From assembly GCF_014837035.1 (NCBI RefSeq), contig NZ_JACSPS010000002.1:635851-699850 (forward strand): a stretch of 64,000 nucleotides of DNA, written 5' to 3'. Positions within the stretch are counted from its first letter, which is position 1. Each line of letters opens with the position of its first letter. This stretch comes from Kaistella pullorum (GTDB lineage Bacteria > Bacteroidota > Bacteroidia > Flavobacteriales > Weeksellaceae). Below are positions 33,257 through 41,004 of this stretch, piece after piece. The position numbers were made by a program, and so were the translations under genes. The notes below the pieces were generated by a model that had not been told where the DNA came from, ran no database searches, and saw nothing but the letters and a program-made list of their open reading frames with translations.

Positions 33257-34921
33257 ATGGCATCAAACACCAGTAAACATCCCAAAGGACTACCCTTTTT
33301 GTTTTTCACGGAAATGTGGGAACGCTTTGGCTATTACCTAATCCTCGGAATTTTTGTACTCTACATGATCGATCCTACCGAAACCGGCGGATTGGCTTTA
33401 AATGACAAAAACGCGGATGATATTTTCGGAACTTTCATCGCTTTAACATACCTGACGCCGTTTTTGGGTGGCTTTCTTGCAGACCGGGTGCTTGGCTACA
33501 TCAAAGCGATCTACATAGGCGGGGTTCTTATGGCTTTGGGTTACATTGGTCTGGGTGTCTTCCAGGATTTACCGATGTTTTACGCATCGATGGGTCTTAT
33601 TATTTTAGGAAACGGCTTCTTCAAACCAAGTATTTCCACGCTTTTGGGAAACCTCTACGAAGAAGAGCCTTACGCAGCCAATAAGGATGCAGGTTACAAC
33701 ATTTTCTATATGGGAATCAACATCGGAGCGTTTGTCTGCAATATTATCGCGGCCTTCATGCGAAACAAATTTGGCTGGGGCGAAGCGTTTATGACTGCCG
33801 GTATAGGGATGTTTTTGGGTCTGATCATATTTTCACTGGGCCGCAAGCATATTCTTAAAGCTAATGTCATCAAACCCGCTCAGGAAGGTGATACCAAGAT
33901 TTCCGATGTCTTGGTCAAAGTATTTCTACCCGCAATCATCGCTGGTGTTGTTGGTTGGGTAATCCCAGGAAATATCTTCGGAAGTGATTCTACTGATGCG
34001 TTTATATTTGCCTGTCTGCCTGTTATTTACTTCTATGTCATGCTTTATGTAAAGGCAAATTCGGAGGATAAAAGACCGATTGGTGCCTTATTGGCGATTT
34101 TTGCGGTGAGCCTGATGTTTTGGGCCGTATTTAAACAAAACGGAACTGCACTGACGCGCTGGGCGAATTATTATACGGACAGAAGTGTTCCTGCAGCGCT
34201 CGAAAAACCTTTGGAAGCCATTTATCTTGTGGATACTAAGGATTATACAACTCAATCGGTGAATGTCTATGATGATCAGTATCAGGCTAAAAAAGACGAG
34301 TCTGGCAACGCCCTGAAAGAAGAGGGCAAAGACATTTATTTCCGAAATGAGACGCCTGAAAAAAAGGCTGCGATGGAAGCCAATCCGGAAGGGAAAGTTT
34401 ACCTCTACAACACTGAACTTTTCCAGTCTGTCAATCCATTTTGGGTAATTGTGCTCACGCCGGTGGTGGTAGGTTTCTTCATGTTTCTCCGACGAAAGGG
34501 CAAGGAACCCACAACGCCAAGTAAAATAGTCCTCGGATTGTTCATCTCAGCACTCTCCTGCCTCGTTATGGTGGGTGCGGTATATGCGGGCCAGAACGGG
34601 CTATTCAAAGTATCGGCTTTATGGCTTGTAGCAGCTTATGGAGTTATTACAATTGGTGAACTTTGCCTGTCACCAATGGGCCTTTCGTTGGTATCAAAAC
34701 TTTCGCCACCGCGGATTACGGCTTTGATGATGGGCGGATTCTTCCTTTCAACTTCAATCGGTAATAAACTTTCCGGAGTTTTAGCGAGTTTCTGGTACGA
34801 TTACGAGAATAAAGCTAACTTCTTCATTGTCAATTTCGGACTGTTACTTTTAGCTACCCTTTTGGGACTGTCGATCCTGAAAAGGCTTAATGTAATTATG
34901 AAAGAGAAAGGAGTAAAGTAG
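33257..34921 (+). CDS. POT-family di/tripeptide:H+ symporter (first of three)
   Basis: 554 residues. MFS fold with 12-14 helices. The family signature EMWERF (ExxER proton-coupling motif) is at about residues 15-20 (FTEMWERFGYY), and the second signature GNGFFKPSISTLLGNLY lies near residue 120. It is longer than the two following paralogues because of an insert of about 80 residues (about 310-385, charged, containing KKDESGNALKEEGKD) between late helices. It imports short peptides using the proton gradient. It is probably co-transcribed with the DPP-IV gene and ends at its own terminator. Confidence 0.94.
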   Translation: MASNTSKHPKGLPFLFFTEMWERFGYYLILGIFVLYMIDPTETGGLALNDKNADDIFGTFIALTYLTPFLGGFLADRVLGYIKAIYIGGVLMALGYIGLGVFQDLPMFYASMGLIILGNGFFKPSISTLLGNLYEEEPYAANKDAGYNIFYMGINIGAFVCNIIAAFMRNKFGWGEAFMTAGIGMFLGLIIFSLGRKHILKANVIKPAQEGDTKISDVLVKVFLPAIIAGVVGWVIPGNIFGSDSTDAFIFACLPVIYFYVMLYVKANSEDKRPIGALLAIFAVSLMFWAVFKQNGTALTRWANYYTDRSVPAALEKPLEAIYLVDTKDYTTQSVNVYDDQYQAKKDESGNALKEEGKDIYFRNETPEKKAAMEANPEGKVYLYNTELFQSVNPFWVIVLTPVVVGFFMFLRRKGKEPTTPSKIVLGLFISALSCLVMVGAVYAGQNGLFKVSALWLVAAYGVITIGELCLSPMGLSLVSKLSPPRITALMMGGFFLSTSIGNKLSGVLASFWYDYENKANFFIVNFGLLLLATLLGLSILKRLNVIMKEKGVK

Positions 34922-34944
34922 TTTTTGGTACAATTTTCACTACG

Positions 34945-34970
34945 AAATGCCGGCAAGTCCGGCATTTTTT
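34945..34970 (+). terminator. Rho-independent terminator after the first POT gene
   Basis: AAATGCCGG / CCGGCATTT, 9 bp with a 5-base loop, followed by TTT, 23 bases after the stop. Confidence 0.85.
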
Positions 34971-35015
34971 GTGTCCACATACCAAACAATTATATACCGA
35001 ACAACGGAAAAAAAC

Positions 35016-35023
35016 TATATTTG
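35016..35023 (+). promoter_or_regulatory. -7 promoter element for the second POT gene
   Basis: TATATTTG, 30 bases before ATG 35054. No TTG at the usual upstream distance. Confidence 0.55.
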
Positions 35024-35053
35024 TCTATTAACAATTATTAACAGAAATAAATT

Positions 35054-36559
35054 ATGGCTACAGAAGTACAGACAGGGCATCCTAAAGGACTCTATCTTTT
35101 GTTTATGACTGAAATGTGGGAACGCTTTTCCTACTACGGAATGCGGGCGATTTTCGTTCTGTATATGACGAAAATGCTTTTAATGGATGATGCAGAAGCT
35201 TCCCAGATCTACGGAAGTTATACCGGCCTCGTTTACCTTACACCGCTTCTAGGTGGTTATCTTTCAGACCGTTTTCTGGGGAACAGAAGAAGTATCGAGA
35301 TCGGAGGTTTGCTGATGGCTTTAGGACAGTTCATAATGTTCTTCAGTGCATCTACTTCGGGTACTTCAGCAATTACATTGATGTGGATTGGTCTTACGGC
35401 GCTGATCATCGGTAATGGTTTCTTTAAACCGAATATCTCCACCATGGTTGGCCAGCTTTATCCAAAAGGTGACCGCCGTATTGACTCGGCTTTTACTATA
35501 TTTTATATGGGTATTAACCTCGGGGCATTCTTTGCACCGCTTGTTTCAGGTACCTTGGCTGAAAAAGTGGACTTCAAATGGGGTTTCCTTGCGGCAGGTA
35601 TCGGTATGGTAATCGGCTTGGTAACATTCATGCTTCAGAAAAATAAATTATTGGTTGATAATGAGCAGAAACCGATCGGTATGCCTACCAACAAGTTTGG
35701 TATCGCACAACTGGGAATGGTTTTAGGCTCAATCGCGATCATTTTCTTCCTGATGAACTTCAAGACGATGTTCCAAAGCGACCTCGACATCATTGGCTAC
35801 CTCATTTACGGTGCAATGATCGTGATGCCGCTTATCGTGCTTACCGATAAATCGTTGACAAAAGAAGAACGCGACAGAATTATGGTGATCTTCATCCTTG
35901 CGTTCTTTGTAATCTTCTTCTGGGGCGCATTTGAGCAGGCTGGAGCCTCCCTTACAATCTTCGCGGACAGGCAGACCGACAGAATGATTTTCGGTTGGGA
36001 AATGCCTGCGAGTTACTTCCAGTCAGTTAACCCATTAGCAATTATCCTTCTTGCACCATTGTTCTCTTCAATGTGGTTACGTCTTGGAAACCGCGGCATG
36101 GAGCCTTCTTCGCCAAAGAAAATGGCGTTAGGTCTTGCATTGGTATCTTTAGGATATGTAGTAATTGCATTTGCAGTGTATGGTCTTGGAATGATGGACA
36201 AAGTTTCAATGTTCTGGTTGATCGCACTTTATGTAATTCACACGATGGGTGAACTTTGCCTTTCACCAATCGGACTATCAATGGTTTCAAAACTTTCACC
36301 ACTGCGTTTTTCATCGCTTTTGATGGGAACCTGGTTCCTTGCGAATGCAGCGGCGAATAAATTTGCAGGTACGCTCTCAGCACTTATTCCTGGTAGCGGC
36401 GAAGATGGTCAGGGCGCAGCAGTTACGCATTTCCTTGGATTCGAAATCGCAAACCTGTTTGATTTCTTCCTTGTATTTATCGTAATGTGCGGTGCTGCAG
36501 CTGTGATCCTGTTTATGATGAGCCGTTGGTTAGAAAAGAAAATGCACGGTGTGAACTAA
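35054..36559 (+). CDS. POT-family di/tripeptide:H+ symporter (second of three)
   Basis: 501 residues. MFS fold with about 14 predicted helices. The motif EMWERFSYYGMRAIFVLYM near residues 18-36 matches the classical POT signature, and GNGFFKPNISTMVGQLYP lies near residue 120. The C-terminal half has GELCLSPIGLSMVSKLSP, a hallmark of the family. It is a full-length symporter. It has its own promoter element and terminator, so it can be regulated separately from its neighbours. Compared with the first copy it lacks the charged ~80-residue insert. Confidence 0.95.
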   Translation: MATEVQTGHPKGLYLLFMTEMWERFSYYGMRAIFVLYMTKMLLMDDAEASQIYGSYTGLVYLTPLLGGYLSDRFLGNRRSIEIGGLLMALGQFIMFFSASTSGTSAITLMWIGLTALIIGNGFFKPNISTMVGQLYPKGDRRIDSAFTIFYMGINLGAFFAPLVSGTLAEKVDFKWGFLAAGIGMVIGLVTFMLQKNKLLVDNEQKPIGMPTNKFGIAQLGMVLGSIAIIFFLMNFKTMFQSDLDIIGYLIYGAMIVMPLIVLTDKSLTKEERDRIMVIFILAFFVIFFWGAFEQAGASLTIFADRQTDRMIFGWEMPASYFQSVNPLAIILLAPLFSSMWLRLGNRGMEPSSPKKMALGLALVSLGYVVIAFAVYGLGMMDKVSMFWLIALYVIHTMGELCLSPIGLSMVSKLSPLRFSSLLMGTWFLANAAANKFAGTLSALIPGSGEDGQGAAVTHFLGFEIANLFDFFLVFIVMCGAAAVILFMMSRWLEKKMHGVN

Positions 36560-36585
36560 GCACAGCAAAACCTTTAAAAATCTTA

Positions 36586-36612
36586 AAACCATCGGATATC
36601 CGGTGGTTTTTT
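36586..36612 (+). terminator. Rho-independent terminator after the second POT gene
   Basis: AAACCATCGG / CCGGTGGTTT (one G-T pair) with a 4-base loop, followed by a T run, 26 bases after the stop. Confidence 0.85.
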
Positions 36613-36636
36613 CTAATTTCGTTAAAATTTTATCTA

Positions 36637-38148
36637 ATGAATCTTACGCTTGATCAAATTCAGGATTTTAAAGGAAAATATCCGAAACAGATATGGTCCC
36701 TGTTTTTCTCGGAAATGTGGGAACGCTTCTGCTTTTACGGGATGCGCGGTATGCTGGTATTTTTTATGATTTCTGAACTGAAATTCGATGACGAAAAAGC
36801 CAATCTGCAATACGGTGCCACGCAGGCTTTCGTGTATGCTTTCACCTTTGTAGGCGGCCTTTTTGCGGATAAGATCCTGGGATTCCGGAAATCGCTGTTC
36901 TGGGGCGGACTGCTGATGATCGTTGGAAGTTTGATACTTGCCACAAACCCTCACGACTTTTTCTTTCTCGGCATCTCGTTTACCGTTGTGGGAACCGGTT
37001 TCTTTAAACCGAACATCTCCACCATGGTTGGCAAGCTCTATCGGGGCGATGATTCACGCCGTGACGCCGGTTTCTCACTGTTTTATGCTGGAATCAACCT
37101 GGGTGCGCTGCTCGGCGGCTATCTGTGTATCGCGATTGGAAAGGGCGAAATGCTAACTAATATCATTCCGGAAGATAAACGATGGAATGTGGCTTTTGGT
37201 CTGGCCGCCATCGTAATGGTCATCAGTCTGATTAATTTTGTATTTACACAGCGCAGACTGGGACCCATCGGTTTGATGCCGCAAAAAATTGCAGCAGATG
37301 GTACATTGATTCCAACTGAAAAGTGGAAGATTTACGGGGTGTATGCGCTCACATTATTATTTGTACCGCTTATCATGATTATGGTTTCGGTACCGCAGTA
37401 CACCGATTATTTTATGTGGACTGTCGGTCCTTTGACATTGATTTATCTGTTTTTTGAAATGTCTAAAGTTTCAGCACCTGAACGCAACAAGCTTTGGGCT
37501 GCACTGGTATTCATCATATTTTCAATCCTTTTCTGGGGAATTTATGAGCAATCGGGCGGTTCACTGAGTATTTTCGCGGCCAATAATCTGAACAAAGATC
37601 TATTGGGTCTTGATCCAAATGGGGTGAATAATTCCGGAGGCGCATTTTTCATCATATTTTTAGCACCGCTGCTGGGTCTTTTGTGGATTTGGCTGAGCAA
37701 AAGAAGGCTTGAACCAAATACACTGATCAAGTTCGGACTCGGATTCATTTTCCTCGGACTGGGTTACTACGTACTTTTTGCGACACGTTTCTTCGCCGAT
37801 TTACAGGGCGTGACCTCCTTAAATATATTCACCATCGCACTGTTGGTCATCACTTTTGGTGAACTTTGCCTTTCTCCGATTGGTCTTTCGATCATGACCA
37901 AACTATCCACAGAGAAACTTCAGGGTATGATGATGGGACTCTGGTTCCTGGCATCAGCGTATGGACAGTACGTCGCGGGAATCATTGGTGCGAATATGGC
38001 CACCGCAAAAGAAGGCTCCTCAAATATGGATGCATTGATTGCGTACACTGAAGGTTACAAACAACTCGGCTTATATGCAGTGCTTGCTGGTGTAATCCTT
38101 ATGGTAATTTCTCCGTTTGTAAAAAAACTGATGCAGGACGTGCGGTAA
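36637..38148 (+). CDS. POT-family di/tripeptide:H+ symporter (third of three)
   Basis: 503 residues from ATG 36637. An in-frame ATG at 36487 lies inside the previous gene and would read through the terminator, so it is rejected. The motif EMWERFCFYGMRGMLVFFM and GTGFFKPNISTMVGKLYRGDD are the POT signatures; GELCLSPIGLSIMTKLS follows in the C-terminal half. It is the most divergent of the three copies (for example FCFYG for FSYYG). It has about 14 membrane helices. A thioredoxin-like gene follows 41 bases later on the same strand. Confidence 0.94.
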   Translation: MNLTLDQIQDFKGKYPKQIWSLFFSEMWERFCFYGMRGMLVFFMISELKFDDEKANLQYGATQAFVYAFTFVGGLFADKILGFRKSLFWGGLLMIVGSLILATNPHDFFFLGISFTVVGTGFFKPNISTMVGKLYRGDDSRRDAGFSLFYAGINLGALLGGYLCIAIGKGEMLTNIIPEDKRWNVAFGLAAIVMVISLINFVFTQRRLGPIGLMPQKIAADGTLIPTEKWKIYGVYALTLLFVPLIMIMVSVPQYTDYFMWTVGPLTLIYLFFEMSKVSAPERNKLWAALVFIIFSILFWGIYEQSGGSLSIFAANNLNKDLLGLDPNGVNNSGGAFFIIFLAPLLGLLWIWLSKRRLEPNTLIKFGLGFIFLGLGYYVLFATRFFADLQGVTSLNIFTIALLVITFGELCLSPIGLSIMTKLSTEKLQGMMMGLWFLASAYGQYVAGIIGANMATAKEGSSNMDALIAYTEGYKQLGLYAVLAGVILMVISPFVKKLMQDVR

Positions 38149-38189
38149 TCCTTATTTAACTAATCCTGATATTAGCCATCCAAATTGCT

Positions 38190-38723
38190 ATGAGAAACAT
38201 TTTCAGTATAATTTTCCTTTTTTTAATGACTTCAGCGCACGCGCAGGTGAAGTGGATGTCGCTGGAAGAAGCTCTAAGCGCACAGAAAGTTGCACCACGT
38301 AAGATTTTCATTGATTTTTACGCAGAATGGTGCGGACCGTGCAAGATAATGGACAAGACCACCTACGGACATCCGTTAATCGCAAAATATTTAAATGAGG
38401 AATATTATGCCGTGAAATTTGACGCAGAATCCCGCGAAAAAGTAACATATGGCGGCCGTGCTTTCATAAATCCCGGTTTTGAACCTGGGAAACGCCGCAA
38501 TTCGCTGCACGAATTCACGCGGTACATGAATGTATCTGCGGTCCCTACCATCGTATTCCTGGACGAGCACAGCATGCCCATCACCATCTTGCAGGGCGCG
38601 TTCACCGCTCAGGAGCTGGAACCTTACCTACCCTTCATGGCAAGCGATGGTTATAAAAAAATTACCACGCGCGAGCAGTGGGAAAACTACCAGCGAAAGT
38701 TTAAATCAAGTATCGTTGAGTAA
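38190..38723 (+). CDS. Secreted thioredoxin-fold protein
   Basis: 177 residues with a signal peptide (about 1-19, ending AHAQ). The thioredoxin-like fold carries the CGPC active site (EWCGPCK, Cys48 and Cys51) and a cis-Pro motif SAVPTIVF, so it is redox-competent in the periplasm. An insert with EPGKRRNSLHEFTRYM lies between the two halves, typical of Bacteroidota thioredoxin-fold lipoproteins and TlpA-like proteins. It probably reduces or isomerises envelope proteins. It may be co-transcribed with the third POT gene. Confidence 0.9.
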   Translation: MRNIFSIIFLFLMTSAHAQVKWMSLEEALSAQKVAPRKIFIDFYAEWCGPCKIMDKTTYGHPLIAKYLNEEYYAVKFDAESREKVTYGGRAFINPGFEPGKRRNSLHEFTRYMNVSAVPTIVFLDEHSMPITILQGAFTAQELEPYLPFMASDGYKKITTREQWENYQRKFKSSIVE

Positions 38724-38737
38724 GAATATTTAATTGA

Positions 38738-38775
38738 AAAGGACTTGTAAATACCTATTTGCAAGTCCTTTTTAT
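38738..38775 (+). terminator. Rho-independent terminator after the thioredoxin gene
   Basis: AAAAGGACTTG / CAAGTCCTTTT, an 11-bp perfect stem with a 14-base loop, followed by TATTTTT. Confidence 0.88.
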
Positions 38776-38824
38776 TTTTACGAAATTCGCCTTCCGCGAA
38801 AAATAAATCCTTCACGTACTGCAC

Positions 38825-40915
38825 TTGAATTTAGATACACCCATAGAATTTCTTAAAGGTATCGGTCCCGAACGAGCCAAATACATTAAAAATGTCTTGG
38901 GTTTTTCGGTAGTTGAAGATTTTCTTACATTTTACCCGCTTCGGTATATTGACAAAAGCAGGATCTTCAAGATTTCAGAACTTGCAGAGAACGTGGATAC
39001 CGAAATCCAGCTTAAAGGGAAAATCACAGATTTGCAGGAAATAGTGTACGGAAGCGGAAAAACAAGACTTTCAGCCAAGTTCAGGGATGAAACGGGAACG
39101 ATCGAACTGGTATGGTTCCGTTATTCTAAATGGATGAAGGAACAGATCCCGATACTTACAGAGCTCATTGTTTTCGGAAGACTGAATGAGTTTAATGGCA
39201 TATACTCCATCGCACATCCCGAAATAGAAACAGACGAAAAAAAAGCGGTGTCCGGTTCACTGTTGCCAGTTTATCCGGGAAGCGAAAAATTAGCGAAACG
39301 CGGTCTCAACAATAAATTTTTCCAACAGGTTGTCAGCGATATTCTCAGAAATTTACCACAACTCATTGAGGAAAACCTTCCGACTTCCGTCATGGAAAAA
39401 TATAGGCTGATAAGCCGCCAGCACGCATACTATCACATCCATTTTCCTAAGAATAAAAATTCTGCTGATCATGCAAACCGCCGACTTAAATTTGAGGAAG
39501 CATTTATGTTTCAGTTGAGCTATGCATTAAAAAAAATTCATCATAAATCTACTGCAGTTGGAAATCCGTTTAGGCATGTGGGCGAGAATTTTAAACATTT
39601 TTATGCTGAAAAGCTACCATTTGAACTTACAAATGCACAGAAAAGGGTTTTGAAGGAAATACGGCTCGACATGAAAAGACCTGTGCAGATGAACCGATTG
39701 CTGCAGGGTGATGTAGGTTCGGGCAAAACGATGGTCGCACTTCTTGCGATGCTGATTGCGCTTGACAACGGTTTCCAGAGCTGCATGATGGCCCCGACTG
39801 AAATCCTTGCGCAGCAACATTTCTATTCGGTGAAGGAACTTCTGCAGGACACAGACATTAAAGTGAAATTACTTACCGGCAGCACCCGGCCGGCGGAGCG
39901 AAAAATCATACACGAGGAGCTTTTGAGCGGTGAACTTACCGTTTTAGTAGGTACACACGCGGTCCTTGAAGACGTGGTTAAATTCCGAAATCTCGGTTTG
40001 GCGATCATTGATGAACAGCATCGTTTTGGCGTGGCACAGCGCGCAAGGCTTTGGGCGAAAAATAAGATTCCACCACACATTTTGGTTATGACGGCGACCC
40101 CGATTCCGAGAACATTGGCGATGAGTTTCTACAGTGATCTTGATGTTTCTGTGATCGATGAGATGCCCGTGGGACGGAAACCGATCATTACTGCCCACAG
40201 ACGTGAAAAAGACAGGCTGTCCGTCTTCAGGTTTGCGAAAGAGGAAATAGAAAAAGGCCGCCAAATCTACTTTGTGTATCCACTGATCGAAGAATCTGAA
40301 ACACTGGATTACAAAAACCTGATGGAAAATTTCGGGCATATCGTTGATTTCTTCGAAGGAAAAAATGTTACCATGCTCCATGGCCGGATGAAACCCGTCG
40401 AAAAAGACGCTGCGATGCAGTATTTTGCCTCAGGAAAAGCCGAAATAATGGTTGCAACAACCGTTATTGAAGTGGGCGTGAATGTACCGAACGCGTCTGT
40501 GATGGTCATCGAAAGTGCAGAAAGGTTTGGGCTTTCGCAGCTTCATCAGCTTCGCGGACGTGTCGGCCGGGGCGCGGAACAAAGCTACTGCATCCTGATG
40601 ACCTCAGACAAACTCAGCAAAGAAAGCCGTACACGCATAAAAACAATGACAGAGACGAACGATGGCTTTAAAATCTCAGAAGTGGACATGCAGCTTCGCG
40701 GTCCGGGTGACATTCTGGGGACACAGCAAAGCGGCGTTGTAGATTTTAAAAAACTTGATTTAATTGCGGACGGAAAAATCATTAAAGCTGCCAAAGATGC
40801 GGTGGAAAACCTGCTTGCCCACGACCCTAAACTCGAAACGGCAGATTATCAGTCCCTGAAAAAATATTATACCCAGCAATACCGTGGGAAAAACAAATGG
40901 GGACGCATTTCTTAG
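38825..40915 (+). CDS. recG: ATP-dependent DNA helicase RecG (TTG start)
   Basis: 696 residues. It remodels stalled replication forks and Holliday junctions. An OB-fold wedge domain (about 55-150) precedes the helicase: Walker A GDVGSGKTMVALLAM, DEQH box IIDEQHRFG, TATPIPRTLAM and the second domain motif QLRGRVGRG. The start codon is TTG at 38825: the frame is open only from a stop at 38804, no ATG precedes the family's N-terminal segment NLDTPIEFLKGIGPERAK, and that segment is retained only with this start. CTG at 38819 is a less likely alternative. Confidence 0.93.
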   Translation: MNLDTPIEFLKGIGPERAKYIKNVLGFSVVEDFLTFYPLRYIDKSRIFKISELAENVDTEIQLKGKITDLQEIVYGSGKTRLSAKFRDETGTIELVWFRYSKWMKEQIPILTELIVFGRLNEFNGIYSIAHPEIETDEKKAVSGSLLPVYPGSEKLAKRGLNNKFFQQVVSDILRNLPQLIEENLPTSVMEKYRLISRQHAYYHIHFPKNKNSADHANRRLKFEEAFMFQLSYALKKIHHKSTAVGNPFRHVGENFKHFYAEKLPFELTNAQKRVLKEIRLDMKRPVQMNRLLQGDVGSGKTMVALLAMLIALDNGFQSCMMAPTEILAQQHFYSVKELLQDTDIKVKLLTGSTRPAERKIIHEELLSGELTVLVGTHAVLEDVVKFRNLGLAIIDEQHRFGVAQRARLWAKNKIPPHILVMTATPIPRTLAMSFYSDLDVSVIDEMPVGRKPIITAHRREKDRLSVFRFAKEEIEKGRQIYFVYPLIEESETLDYKNLMENFGHIVDFFEGKNVTMLHGRMKPVEKDAAMQYFASGKAEIMVATTVIEVGVNVPNASVMVIESAERFGLSQLHQLRGRVGRGAEQSYCILMTSDKLSKESRTRIKTMTETNDGFKISEVDMQLRGPGDILGTQQSGVVDFKKLDLIADGKIIKAAKDAVENLLAHDPKLETADYQSLKKYYTQQYRGKNKWGRIS

Positions 40916-41004
40916 CGATTATTGGCTTCGTTTTGCGGCACAATTTTTAGTATAAAGGCAGCATCTAAACAAAGTCAACTGCGTATTCATTACAACCGAT
41001 TTAT

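Noticed and set aside
36487-36636. N-terminal extension of the third POT carrier from 36487
   Set aside because: It lies inside the second carrier gene in another frame and reads through a strong terminator; the residues are not transporter-like and the POT signature begins only after ATG 36637.
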